From positions 496,001 to 560,000 of the forward strand of contig JARGSG010000027.1 in assembly GCA_030374805.1 (NCBI GenBank): 64,000 bases of DNA, in the 5' to 3' direction. Both the position numbers and the translations under genes were made by a program. Origin of the DNA: Gracilaria gracilis (lineage: Eukaryota > Rhodophyta > Florideophyceae > Gracilariales > Gracilariaceae). The notes under the pieces are model-generated. The model made no database searches, was not told the DNA's origin, and was given only the letters and a program-made list of their open reading frames with translations. Positions within the stretch are counted from its first letter, which is position 1; each line of letters starts with the position of its first letter. Positions 46,284-56,840 of this stretch are shown here, one piece after another.

Positions 46284-47489
46284 GTCACCGCTTGGCTGGC
46301 GCTCTTATAGGGGGAGGTGAACACGAAAACGCGGTACTTGAGGTATTACCGACCGTTTGGAATCGCCACGACGACTATGTCATCGTACAGGCACCGCGCG
46401 GACGAAATGTCAGTGCTGACCAATTTATTTTTATTGGAGGATCAGGAGCTGACGTTCCGCCACCCACTGCACACGAGATACACTATACACTCGCTTCGTC
46501 GCGGCGTCGCATCGCGTCCAATTCGTACGGTTGCTCGTCCGTACGGTCACAATGAGCACTGACGGTCCTTCGACCGCCAGTCTATTTACAAAAGAGGACC
46601 ACCGCTTCGGACACGGCGTACCCGCACGGACACGCGTTCGACCGCTAAGGGATCATCCGCCGTACGCTCTCCATCGAGACGTGCGGCGCGCGCCAATACG
46701 CGTACCCGCCAGACGCCCTCCATCGAGACGTGCCGGGTGTACCGATTGGATCGCCATCGGGCGTTCTCCTTCGAGACGAACCGCACGGAAAGACACGGAT
46801 ACACGCACGCCTTCGCCACCGTCAGTACCCGTCTTCAATCTCACTCGTACGTAACACGGCAAGCGTCCCCAACGGTTCCGTCCATATGGTGTCTCCTCCA
46901 CTTAGGGAAAACAGGCATGGCTTCGACCCGCCCATCCTGGGCAAAATTTCCAAAAGCGGACGCTGTGGCTTCCCGTAACCCGTACGGACTCCACGCACGC
47001 GTGCTGCGTGTTACCGAACGGATGACACCAAGTGCAGACCTCGCGGTAGGCGGGACTGACGACTTCGAAGCCCTGCCGGACACGCTCCATGTGGCGACGT
47101 CGCGGATGCCCTACAGGACGAGATGCACATTTCCGATCGGACTTGAACGTACGCGAGGCCGAGCACGTTGACGGTACTCGAACGAGTGCCTACGGTCTGC
47201 ACAGGGATAACGGTTGCGCCCACCCCGGATCACGCCTCGGGCGGCTTCGATCCCCCATTCGCGCACCAGTGCGTTTCGCTCCGCTCGGCTTGGATCTTTA
47301 CCACGCGTACTTAAGGCCCTTTTCGTCGCTCCCGCGCTGGAAATTTTGGCAGGGCTTCGCCCCGCTCTTTCCGGGCAAAATTTCCGAACGGACACTATGG
47401 CGTCCTCTCAACCATGCGGACAGACGCATAGCGACTTGACGACACTACGCGGCGCTTCAAGGGCGAAGCACAAGTGTAGGAGGGGGATC
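46284..47489. other. GC-rich region between antisense gene and 3' LTR
   Basis: Many overlapping open frames on both strands (46531-46854, 46737-47171, 47089-47439 and others) with Arg/Pro-rich composition; none dominates. It is likely the 5' leader and promoter of the antisense gene plus the polypurine-tract side of the element. 46300 onward contains a TTTATTTTTATTGG patch, the only AT-rich spot near the antisense start. Confidence 0.35.
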
Positions 47490-48034
47490 TGTAGTATAGT
47501 GGGCCCGAGTTGATGCATGGTGTATCCGATCGGCCGTTCACGTACAAAGGGGTAGTGCACGATGCGCTGGTGCCGTGGCACCGCCACGTGTACGACTTGG
47601 TGATCAAGTGCCGGACGGATTGGCACAGCGTACAAGTTGGCCACGTGTACGGACTTGGTGGTGACAATGCAAATTAGACCGATCGTACAGTAGTTAGTAA
47701 TGGGGCCCAGACCCGATATTTAGTTGTAGTTCGGATCTCCCGAGGCCCCCAATCGTAAACGACAAGCATCTTCTGCCGAACGTCTTCTTCGTTAGTTTGC
47801 ACTCACGATAGACCGCACGGCCTCCTCTTTATTGGGTTTCTCAGACCGTTCGTACCCTTCCGCACGTTCCTATACGTGCCTGGTGATACCAATCGTCCAC
47901 TCTCCCCTCGACCGCCCGGTGCTTGCGCCCATTCTCTCCGTTCGGATTCATTACAGTCACAAGACTGTACGCTGCCGCCGCTCTTGTCTCAAGACCGCTT
48001 CGGACTCTCTCTCATTTTTGTCCATTATACCACA
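47490..48034 (+). repeat. Chromovirus 3' LTR
   Basis: Direct copy of 36837-37382 from TGTAGTATAGTGGGCCC to ATTATACCACA, followed at once by the target copy TGGTG and the continuing copia sequence. Confidence 0.9.
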
Positions 48035-48044
48035 TGGTGGGACT

Positions 48045-49321
48045 GTCAATGTATGATGCATTATCTTTAAAGGAAGCAGTGGCGATGATGTGTGATCCGT
48101 GAGGTGGGCGTCTATGTCGGGAGACCGCTGCACGCGAGGGGGAGAACACTACAAACCGTACTGGGATGCCAAGGTGGGCACTGATGCAAGATTGCGGCGA
48201 ATGGAGGGTGCGTGTACGGCGTTGGGAATCTCAAGAGTGTCGCGTGTGATCAGGATCTTGCACGGCCCCTGGTGGGTAATTTGGGAGTGAGATCCATTGG
48301 CGGAAACGGAAATAGCGTGAGTAGGTGTGGGGGACATGGAGGGGTGTGCGTATGACGTGTGGGTAGAGTGGGCTGCAGAATCGAGGATGAACTTACCATT
48401 GTCTGTGTCCGGGTCCAGTTTCATGGTCTCGCTCTCATGCTGTGCGATGCGTAGTAGCATTTCTTCGATGAGATGGTTGTAGGGAAGTGGGTCCATGGCG
48501 GTGACCGCTTTGGCGTGGGCTCAGGTTTTGTTCTTTTGCAGCGTGCATTCCTCATCACTTTATGTTATGCATCCGTGAACGCGGCACCATTTGCCGGTGA
48601 AACCGGCTGGACGGGGGTGGTTGAAGACGGCGCGTTTGTTGCGATGGGTCTGGGGCTTCGTTTCACGCGGCTGAGAAGAAGAAGCAGGAGTGTACGTCGG
48701 GGGAGTGATGAAGCTGTAATTGATATCGGTGGTTATGGTGTGCGCTAAAGACTGTACAACTGCAGCTTGTTGCAGTCGATTCATGAATTCCCTGATGTTG
48801 GCCGGGGGTGCTCCTGCCATTACCAATGCGAGTTGGAAGGGGTCTGGGTTCTGTTTGAGGCCGTTGATTAAGAACTTGACGGTGGTTCTCTCATTGGTGA
48901 TGTTGGAATATTCCGCATGTAACATGCGTGGGCGAATCTTCATGTGACGTGAAATATACTCGTTGATGTCACTTCCTGAAAGAAAATGAATGGCTCTAGC
49001 TTCCGCTTCAAGAGTGTCATGGTTCTTCATATTGCTGAATTTGATATGCTGCTGCAGCATAGAGATTATTTCAAATGGTGTTCTAGTGAGTATGTTTTTT
49101 TGTAATTCACTGATTATTGAATCCGGAAGGCTTTGCATGATGAGAAATTTTACCCTGTTTGTTTTTTTCGCATGTGCGAGCAGTAGGGCAGAGTCTGTAG
49201 GTGGCTTTATTCCGGAGCTTTCGAATTGGTCGGCCTCAAAAAGAGAAGTATTGATAGAAAGTGCATATTTCCAAAAGAAAAAGGTGGTTGCTGTAAGCGC
49301 TGGTCGTTTGAAACACTCCAT
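48045..49321 (-). pseudogene. Copia gag and protease part
   Basis: The minus-strand text from 49321 reads as a copia Gag of about 250 residues (UBN2-like pattern, with LLLAHAKKTNRVKFLIMQSL and ARAIHFLSGSDINEYISR) and then, toward the nested-element junction, a protease with ILDSAAHSTHTS and RNLASVPTLASQ, typical of the copia protease. A fossil; the chromovirus insertion lies directly downstream. Confidence 0.75.
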
Positions 49322-49564
49322 GTTTGAAGGAGTTCATGTTGTAGAATATTGTGAAAAACATAAAGTTTCTGAGAGAACCTGGGTCGGTGAGATAACGGAG
49401 AGCACTGTTGAGGGCGGAGATTGAGATTCTTGACGAAGAATGTTGGGGTTTTCAAGAAGTTACTGAATATTTTCTTGGTCTTTTTTTGATTCTGTTGTCG
49501 GAGGCATCCGTAAAAGCGGCTGGTAATCTTGGAGATAGAGTTATCAAACGCTGGGTTAATGACC

Positions 49565-49674
49565 TGTGGTGACGACCGGATGGCGAAGAACGTCAAGTCA
49601 CACGCCGCCGGCGAGATATGCTTTATGTGGCATGGCCTGGTGCGTGTACACCGGGCCATATGTGCGACGCGACA
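49565..49674 (-). repeat. Copia 5' LTR (110 bp)
   Basis: Aligns with 33853-33962; ends GCGACGCGACA followed by target copy GTTTG at 49675-49679. On the minus strand this is the start of the element. Confidence 0.8.
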
Positions 49675-49679
49675 GTTTG

Positions 49680-50372
49680 TAACTATTTGTATTCTGTTGG
49701 CAAGGAAGTTTTATTGTACGCAAGTGTGTATCGAACACCTTCGTCACACGGACAGTCTCCAAAATTTATCCGTCCCGTTGGATCACTAGTCCTAATTGAA
49801 TATTTTTAGGGATGAAGGCCTAAATTCTTGTCAGAGATGCCGAAAAATATTTGTAGTATTTACAAAAATCGAACCTAAAGTCCAGTTTACATTCTTTTTT
49901 AAAAAGCTAGTTCTTAAAATTTGCTAGTTTTCTACCACTCAAACATACAGAATACGAATAAATTTGTTTTTTGAGTTTTTGGGCGGCTTGTTTTGAACGC
50001 AAAGTTGAACTGGGCTAGTTGATAATGCTTTACAGAAGTTTAGCATAATGTTTTGTCTATAGAGTTTTGCGAGAACTGTAGATGCTGTCAGGGAAATACG
50101 GGAATCTCGCAACTTTCTAGTTTGTAACATGATCATGCCATTTTCTGCATTGAATCAGGATGATCGTCTACTGATGGTAACTACGTATCCCCGAAGGAAG
50201 AAATGTAAAGTGTTATATAAAACTCATTAGTGGAAATAAAGGAACATACTCTTCTACTTGATTCAATCATAGCTGGGTCTATTTAACAAAGACATTAACG
50301 GGGAACATGTTTTTTATGACTATCAGAAAAAACCATAAACACAATACAAGTCTAAATAATAATAATGTAAAT
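49680..50372. other. AT-rich stretch between copia and Harbinger elements
   Basis: No gene. The left end of the Harbinger element should lie here, but I could not match an inverted repeat by eye. GCTAGTT boxes at 49908 and 49923 echo those at 17090-17170. Confidence 0.4.
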
Positions 50373-51286
50373 CTACTTGTTTGATTTGAATATAGGACTT
50401 CCATAACGAAGAGAAAACTGTGTAATGTTGGCGACAGCAAAAAAGCACAGTGTGTGCAATGATATGTTGTGGCGAAATTTATCGCTTAACACTCTAAATT
50501 GCTTGAGCCGTTTGTTCAACATTTCATGTCTGGCTCTTATAATTATATGTTTCTTAGAATCAACCAAAGTGACATGTTGAGAACGAAGACACTTTTCATC
50601 TTGATACCCATTATCAGTGACAATCGTTTCCCTATCTGCAAGAATACCTCTCAACTTCAGACGGAATATCTTTAAATCGGGATGGGATCCGCATGGAAAC
50701 CCTCCATGAAGCCAAACAATTTCACATGAGTCAATTCGAATTCCAACTTCGTATCTCAACCCTGCTCCATTGAATTTGAAGGAGTACCATTTTTTGCTAA
50801 ACGAAGTAGGTTCGTATATTGGACAGTCAGTTCCATCGACCGATATATAGCAATTATAAAATTTTGGACTCACTGCCCGTGAACTCCAAATTATCTTCAT
50901 TGCAGTCAGTAACAAGATTTTTTTAAAACACTTATATAGATACTTACCATTTTGAGGTCAGCAAGATGGTTTACAAATTTCCAAGTCCATTTTCTAAATG
51001 TCTTTTCGTCCACCTCGGTTAATGAACGATTCACAGACTCTGTATTATATTGCTTTAAAAACAGGAGAGCCGAAAGTAAATGCTTCGGGGACCCACCCGC
51101 GGTCTTTCTATAGGCTATTTTGTGCCAGATTTTGGAACAAACATTGGCGGAAACTCCAAATACAGAAATAAAACGGCGATTAAATACTTCGTCTCCGCGC
51201 CCTCGGGATCTGATTATTGGTTTCGAAGCGAGTCTGAACGTGCTGTCGGCGGAATACCCTGTTCTTCTCATGATTGTCTTCTTCAT
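50373..51286 (-). CDS. PIF/Harbinger transposase (DDE_Tnp_4 type), one intron, apparently intact
   Basis: Exon 1 is 51286-50948 (113 codons) and exon 2 is 50894-50373. The 53-nt intron has donor GTAAGT (50947), branch TACTGAC and acceptor AAG, and removing it joins FVNHLADLKM to IIWSSRAVSPKFYN with no frame problem, giving 286 residues. Residues 30-60 hold a helix-turn-helix-like start (NRRFISVFGVSANVCSKIW). The DDE nuclease core has all three acids: D133 in SVDGTD, D207 in VTDNGYQ and E237 in RHEMLNKRLKQF. This is the order of Harbinger transposases, which cut and paste DNA together with a partner protein. The partner is probably the divergent gene at 52334. About 286 residues is short but within the family range. 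No internal stop. Confidence 0.8.
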
Positions 51287-52333
51287 GAGTGAAGCAAAAT
51301 TCTTTAGATGCCGATGAAGCAGCTGCGCAGTTAAGTAAAACTCTTTGACCCATGCCGTGAACGGCGATAGGCTGTAAAACTTAGGTCAACAGCATGTTTG
51401 ATGTGTGTTGCCAAATTCAGTGGGCAAATTCAGAACTAAATTTCAGATTCGACGAGAGAATTTAATCTAACATGAGAAACGTCAGAGAAATACGAAGAGT
51501 ATGAACAAAATTTCTTACGTATTCACTTACATAATATTTCATGATGCGTTCAACCCATCAATGATATGTTCTGTGATATGTTTGTGATGACTTCTTTTGT
51601 ACTTAAAGAGCTTTGATAAATAGGCGACGAAAAAGTTGAGACTTTACGGTGTTGGCCAGACATATACACCGTTAGTATTGAGATTTGTTTGAGACTTATG
51701 AGAATGTTTCGTTGATAGAACTCTCATGCTCTCTAAAGCTGTAAGAATCTTTGATTGGAGACAAAACTATATTTTGAGACTTGGTCTCATCGCGAACTAT
51801 CAATCGTTCAGTAGAAGTATTTTGAACATATAAACACTCCCTACCCAGGTGCGCACTGAGACCAATGTCTTCCACACTACATGTAAACCACGCAAAAAGC
51901 TCAGCTCTTCTAAAAGCTATTCGTCATGGCTACTTTAGCTTCGGTTCTACGTTTTCGTCGGTCCCCTATATAGCCTGGTCCTACTGCGCACCTTGATGTA
52001 AGTCCAAAACCTTTACTGCTGACGGAACCCAGTACCTCGGTTACTCAAGCACTATTTTTGGTACACTGTAACAAGTATACATCCTAAACTCACGTCGGAA
52101 GTTGATCTTGGAGTATGCTTAGCTCAAGGGAACCTGCTACTCTTGATTGACTCATTATTTGTGTACGTAAAGCACAAAGTCATCATTTCACGCTTTGATC
52201 TGATTCCTTTGTCATTGTAGTGAGTGGAAATGAATTCGGCATCTGAAGTTCCTGTAAAATGCTACCCTCTGCCGACGAACTTTGAACACTTAGACAACGC
52301 ACTTAATCTGAATCCACACCCATCAGCCCTAAT
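51287..52333. promoter_or_regulatory. Divergent spacer between the two Harbinger genes
   Basis: One kilobase without a gene separates the transposase (leftward) and the partner gene (rightward), so both promoters should lie here. CCCTATATAGCC at about 51965 is the best TATA-like word. A 16-bp imperfect inverted repeat (GGTGCGCACTGAGACC / GGTCCTACTGCGCACC) lies at about 51848 and 51978. Confidence 0.35.
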
Positions 52334-53199
52334 ATGCCTCCTAAAGCCAAGAAACCGCGTCTTTCAGAGGACTCTGCTGCAGTTAAGAGACTGCGTCAAA
52401 TGTTCAAAGCTGGGGATATTACAGGTGATGAGACAGCTGCGGAAGTCAAAGCATTAGATTCTGTATTCAAGCCATTCAAGTTGTCAACGTTTCGATTGAA
52501 ATATGGAAAACTGAAGCAAGAACATTTGCAAACTACAGGTATGTCTCTACTAACTTTTTCGTTGTATAGAAAGCCTCTCTCTAACGGTGTACAACAGCTT
52601 ATGGTTCATTTGTTCCAATCGCACGATGTTCTGCAATTGATGAAGATAAAGATGCGATGGATGCCAGTCCCAACTGCGATAATCACGAAGAGAGTTCTGG
52701 GGACGAACAGTCATTTCAACAATACTATGAGAAGAATGATACTCGATTCTCACCGGTTGTTCTTCATTCTGTTTGGGAAGATAATGAATCTACAATTCAG
52801 TTTGTCAGCCTTGCTAAAGTACTGCCATCAGGTGTGAAACTAGATTCTGTTTCGAGTCAAGTGGTTAGTAATGGAAAGGAATTCGTAGTGACAGTGGAAT
52901 GGCCGAGGCCTATGAATGAGATGAAATTGTTGCACAGAGCTTGGTTGTCTAAGCAAGTTGCACCGATGATGCCATATCATCCAAAAATCGTTGGATTTCA
53001 ACGAACATTGAAGCAACTCCGAAAAACGTCGTCGGAATCCGTTAAATCAGTGGCATCTATTCCGCTACCTATTTATGTCGAGACCCATATCCCAAAAAAA
53101 AAGTTACTTGACTTTAGTGATGGTAGTAGTATTCTGCATGTGGACCTCAAAGCCCCTGATGACAAGTATGCACGTCAGGAAAACATAACTCATGTTTAG
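52334..53199 (+). CDS. Probable Harbinger partner protein, one intron
   Basis: Exon 1 is 52334-52538 and exon 2 is 52598-53199. The 59-nt intron has donor GTATGT and acceptor AACAG, and its splicing restores one open frame of 268 residues; the nearer AG at 52569 would not. A TACTAAC box and a CTCTAAC box lie inside as branch candidates. The protein starts MPPKAKKPRLSED, a nuclear-localisation-like basic patch. A helical region KRLRQMFKAGDITGDETAAE...FKPFKLSTFRLKYGKLK follows, and the C-terminal half is beta-rich with many conserved-looking Trp, Val and Pro. Harbinger elements usually carry a second gene for a nuclear DNA-binding helper; position and composition fit that, but no Myb/SANT motif is evident, so the role is inference. 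Confidence 0.65.
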
Positions 53200-53483
53200 G
53201 TTGAGTAGTTAGGAGTTTTGAATCTTCTTTACTGTTGTTTATAATGGGAGACGTTTATTCGTTCATATCTGTGATATGTTTGTACTACTTAGAGATGTAA
53301 ATGTTCTATAAATTGAACAGAAATGCTCAGAACCAGGTACAGAAATATTCATGACCCAGTACGAAATGGGTGCACCCAGAATAGTATATATGTGGATTTT
53401 CCGTATCTTCCAGCTGCAGCTGGCGGCTTCAGAGGGTCACAATAACACCTCTGGCGGTGTGGCTCGGGGTCACTACACCGTGA
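53200..53483. other. Right flank of the Harbinger element
   Basis: No gene. The palindrome GGGTGCACCC at about 53368-53377 may mark the element end, but no matching left end was seen. Confidence 0.3.
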
Positions 53484-53573
53484 GGGGCCATAGCTCAATT
53501 GGTAACTGCCTGCGTTTGCTTTTTGTGAGGGCATGGGGATCGTTGTTCGAACACCGGCTCAGCCCCTTTTTTT
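53484..53573 (+). ncRNA. tRNA-Ala-like pol III unit, probably a pseudogene or SINE head
   Basis: Starts GGGGCCATAGCTCAATTGG, a good A box and close to bacterial/organellar tRNA-Ala 5' ends. It has a B box TGTTCGAACAC at 53544-53554 and ends in GCCCC followed by seven Ts (53567-53573), a pol III terminator. The four outer G-C acceptor pairs form, but the D stem, the anticodon arm (TGCC...GGCA enclosing about 16 nt with TTTGC) and the T stem do not close properly. So this is unlikely to be a working tRNA; an intron-bearing or organelle-derived pseudogene, or a tRNA-derived SINE, would fit. Confidence 0.45.
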
Positions 53574-54500
53574 CCAGTTCACTACAGAAACGTTTTAGTC
53601 TTTTTACAAGACATACGGGGCGTTTCCGGTTTTGGTCAACATTTAGGGTGTAGTATTTTTAGACGTCGACGCATTGAGCGCGTCTGAAAGAGGGAGGGAA
53701 GGTAGACAATAAACTGGAGTACGCTTGCTCCGACATTTGACTCTCAAAGAATACTAGCTTTTAATAGAGGTAAGCTGGTCGGGTCACAAGGGTTAACTAT
53801 GTACAAAGAGGAGGCATTGCATCAGCCCTTTCTGCAATTCTTGAACTAAAATAGTGTTTGATTTCTCAATGTGAAAGCTGGCACATGGGGCAGCTATGAA
53901 ACATTCCACGTTGGGGCATCCACCCTTTTTTTTTACCTCTCAAAACAGTATAAATTAACCTATTTTCAAAGTTACGTTTCCCTACGTTGCAGCGCCATTC
54001 TGAGATGCCTAATGTACCGTATTTTCTGGTAAGCTATATCACTGTAGTTAGCGTGAAGTTGAGATGCAATTACATTTTAAATAAAACAATTGGTAGTGGC
54101 TCGCGGCGCTGGCTTTCTGTGCGTAGCAGCAACTACAATACGGATACTGTAGAGGTAACGTCGGTACCAACGGTAGATATGGCCGTCCCTGCCGAAGCGA
54201 TAGCAGAGGTGGAAGTAGGAGCGACCTTGAAGTGCTGGGTTATCGAAAGAAAAGTTACTGATACTCTTTATCGGAGCTGTAGAAAGAGCAATACCATTGT
54301 TCGATGATAACTGTGATGTATGTTGCTTGTCTATTAAAGGTGTAGTGTGCCATGTATATTTTGGTGGTTGTTTTTATGTATTGCGTTGGAGCACAAGAGT
54401 AAACAAATATATCGATATGTACAAATGAAGGTAGTGTTTGACTAACCAAAGACTGAAGTTACGGACTGTTGAATGGTAGGCACTCGCGTTGGCGTTAAGG
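53574..54500. other. No gene recognised
   Basis: Mixed composition; a 106-codon plus frame at 53987-54307 has no recognisable pattern. Confidence 0.4.
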
Positions 54501-55700
54501 CACTCGGGTTAAAACGGAGGCTACAGCTAAAAGGGCAGATGGGTTAAAGTTACGAGGCCATAGTGTGAGCTACGGCGGAAGTGACATATGGCGTGATGAC
54601 AATGGATGGGAAAGATAACGTTGGCAGAGTGACTGGGTAGGAATTGCAATGGTGCCGAGCCATAGAGTGGTGATGTAAGCAGTGTTGGTCGGAGGCAACG
54701 GAAGAAGTTAGCTGGCGATTGTGGGTGTGCACGTGCGGTAACGCAGATTGCGAGATACAGTGCTTGCAAATGGCAAGTTTGTGATGGAGGAAGGTGGGGT
54801 TTAGTGAAGTTTTCCGAGGGTTTGTGGTTGATGTAAAGCAGTGCTAAGCCTAAAGGATTGGAGTTGTTTGAGGTAGCAAATTAGCGGCACGAAACGAAAC
54901 AAGGAACAAAGAATGGATGTAAGCCAATATACAGTAGATAGGAATAATGAAAAGTTAGATGGGATTGCGAGCGCTGTGAGGCGAGTGGGTCGGCTCACAT
55001 ACAAGAGCAAAAGGATCGGGGGATGGTTGTTGAAGCGAGCTAATTGGACGTCATGGATGTGTGGTGTTATAAGGGTGACGTGGTGCTTTGTTATATGGTG
55101 GTGGTACAGTAACAGGGAAGAGGGGGGCAGGATGGAAGGTGATGTGGCGCTGACGAGGGTTCTCACAGGACGGGGATAGGCAGGCGACAAAGTGGAGCAG
55201 GCTTGTCGCAGAAGGGGGACAGCGGCGGGCTGGAGTTGGACGGGGTCTCGAGGGGAGAAGATTCCCCCCCTTCGGAGGGGGAATTTTGATAGTGGAAACA
55301 ACGGACACGAGAGCGGGGCGGGCGACTGCGAGCAACAGGTGAATGAGGCAGCAACGAGGCGGGCGGCTGCGGTGGAGGCAGAAAGGAGGAAAGGCGCGCT
55401 CCAACACACGCGCCGCTTGGCGGTGAGTGCGTGCACACACGGCAGCACTGCAATGAGGAGTGATGAACGGCGCGCACGGCGGGCGCGCGCGCGCGGCACG
55501 CGCGCGGCGGGCGCGCGGCGGCTCGGCGACGGGCGCGCGCGCGCGCGATGACGAAGCACGCGCATATGTGATCTATTTTTGTGTGGAGCGGGGGAAGCGC
55601 GTGACGGCGTGAGCAGGATGATGACATCACGCGGAATACTAGCAGAGCACACGTGGCGCAATTGTGCGCGCGGCTAAATTGCAGCGGCGGTGGCACAAAC
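54501..55700 (-). other. Pyrimidine-rich minus-strand region leading away from a GC island
   Basis: The minus strand is C/T-rich from the GC island at 55.5 kb down to about 54500. Its longest frame (55661-54801, 286 codons) begins in Arg/Ala-rich island sequence and passes into Pro/Ser/Leu/His text without any domain; overlapping frames are equally long, so I do not accept it as coding. A non-coding or leader transcript running leftward is possible. Confidence 0.35.
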
Positions 55701-55860
55701 GGCGCGCGGCGCGCGATTGGTGAGAGATAGCTCGCGCGCGCGCCTTGTTGCTGTCGCGCCGGCAGCGAGCGCCGCCGTGACGGCGCGCTGACGGCGCGCT
55801 GACGCGCGCGTGCAACCCGCCCCGGTAGCCTTTAAAGGCACGCGCCGCTGTAGCGACAGC
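55470..55860. promoter_or_regulatory. GC/CG-rich promoter-like island 1, with TTTAAAGG box
   Basis: Contains long CG alternations (about 55487-55550 and 55733-55745). On its right side is CTTTAAAGG at 55830-55838, a TATA-like box facing a C/T-rich plus-strand region. Pyrimidine-rich strands run outward on both sides, as expected of a divergent promoter in this genome's style. Confidence 0.4.
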
Positions 55861-56840
55861 TCTCCTTCACTTGTGGTCACACACTCGCAAAATCAATACG
55901 TCATTCGCAACGGCTTAGCCGTATCTGTGCGCCATTCTCCCAACGCACACATTTGAGTTGTGCTTTTAAAGTTGTGCCGCCGCTTGTTTTCTAACTTTTA
56001 CCAACAAGACGTTTCGTTCGCATACACTACACGTACTGTACGGATACATGCCGCACAGTGTTCCTCCTCCCCATCGCCGGAAAGCAATTCACGCAGTGCG
56101 CACTTCCTTACATCTCAGCACCCCCCTATCCCCCCCACCCACATGTAACATTACTTAGTACAAACTGTATCACCTTACTGCCCAATCTATCTCACCGCCC
56201 CCTTCTATCTCCACCATCAATTTCTCCCTTGCATCATCACAACCTCCATCCTTCTTATCCCCAAACGTCTTACAAGGGTACTATACAATATACAACCACA
56301 ATGCACGCAACGTTACCCTTCAGCTCGTCCCCGCTGTAACACTAATCTACAGTACTATTTGGTTAAGGTTAACTATACGTAACCCAAAACTCATACACAC
56401 TCTTATTTTGTTGCTTGTGTCAATACGTTCCCCCTTCCGCATCATACCAGTATCTACTGCCACCTCACATGTTAACGATATCATACACGTGAGCAAACCC
56501 ACTTTAAGCTTCCAGGCCCTTGTTTATTACCGGACAAGGCCCCTCTTCGTTTCAGTGTTGCCTTACATTCAATCACACCCACATCTTGTTTTTGCGAGTC
56601 ATCCAAACAACAGCTGCATATCTTTCCAACCCAACACATTTGCCTCTACATGGCGTTGAGCCGCGCCCTGATTTCACCCCACCGCCTCATCTCTTCGTCC
56701 ACTTCTTTTTATTCTCCAACTTACCATCACCAAATTGCCAATCTCGTATCTATCGATCTAATTCACAATGTAGCACTGCTGTTTCGCAAATCATGCGTTG
56801 TTTTTAGTTTGCATCTTAACTCTTTCCGTACCTAACTCAA
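55861..56840 (+). other. Pyrimidine-rich plus-strand region, possible non-coding transcript
   Basis: C/T-rich throughout with only short frames (62-95 codons) of Pro/Ser/Leu/His. It lies about 30 bp downstream of the TTTAAAGG box and ends where composition becomes ordinary near 56840. No start codon context or domain supports a protein. Confidence 0.35.

Larger units (their letters stand above)
36837..48034 (+). mobile_element. Ty3/gypsy chromovirus nested in the copia element, with an antisense gene
   Basis: An 11.2-kb element bounded by LTRs of about 546 and 545 bp (36837-37382 and 47490-48034) and by the target duplication TGGTG (36832-36836 and 48035-48039). It carries gag (37713-39566) and pol with protease, RT, RNase H, integrase and a C-terminal chromodomain (39785-43806) on the plus strand, then a 732-codon gene on the opposite strand (44085-46283), then about 1.2 kb of GC-rich sequence. 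The LTR pair differs at about 16 positions (roughly 97 percent identity by hand count), so insertion is recent compared with its host element. Gag and the antisense gene look whole; pol has a few breaks. Confidence 0.9.
33853..49674 (-). mobile_element. Ty1/copia retrotransposon, old, split by a nested Ty3/gypsy element
   Basis: Terminal direct repeats at 33853-33962 and 49565-49674 are flanked by the 5-bp target duplication GTTTG (33848-33852 and 49675-49679). Without the nested element it is about 4.6 kb, usual for copia. On the minus strand the order is gag (about 49320-48560), protease (around 48400-48150, with the ILDSAA active-site block), then the nested element, then integrase (about 36800-35500), reverse transcriptase (about 35500-34700, with the FDIKGAYLH block) and RNase H (to about 34230, with YTDADYA). 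Order protease-integrase-RT is the copia signature. It is broken several times besides the large insertion. The LTR pair differs at about 13 of 110 positions, so the copia element is much older than the element inside it. Confidence 0.85.

Noticed and set aside
51848-51993. 16-bp inverted repeat as a possible MITE
   Set aside because: Arms too short and imperfect, and no target duplication; kept only as a note in the spacer.
54801-55661. 286-codon minus-strand frame
   Set aside because: Overlaps equally long frames, is made of Arg/Ala then Pro/Ser/Leu from base composition, and shows no domain.
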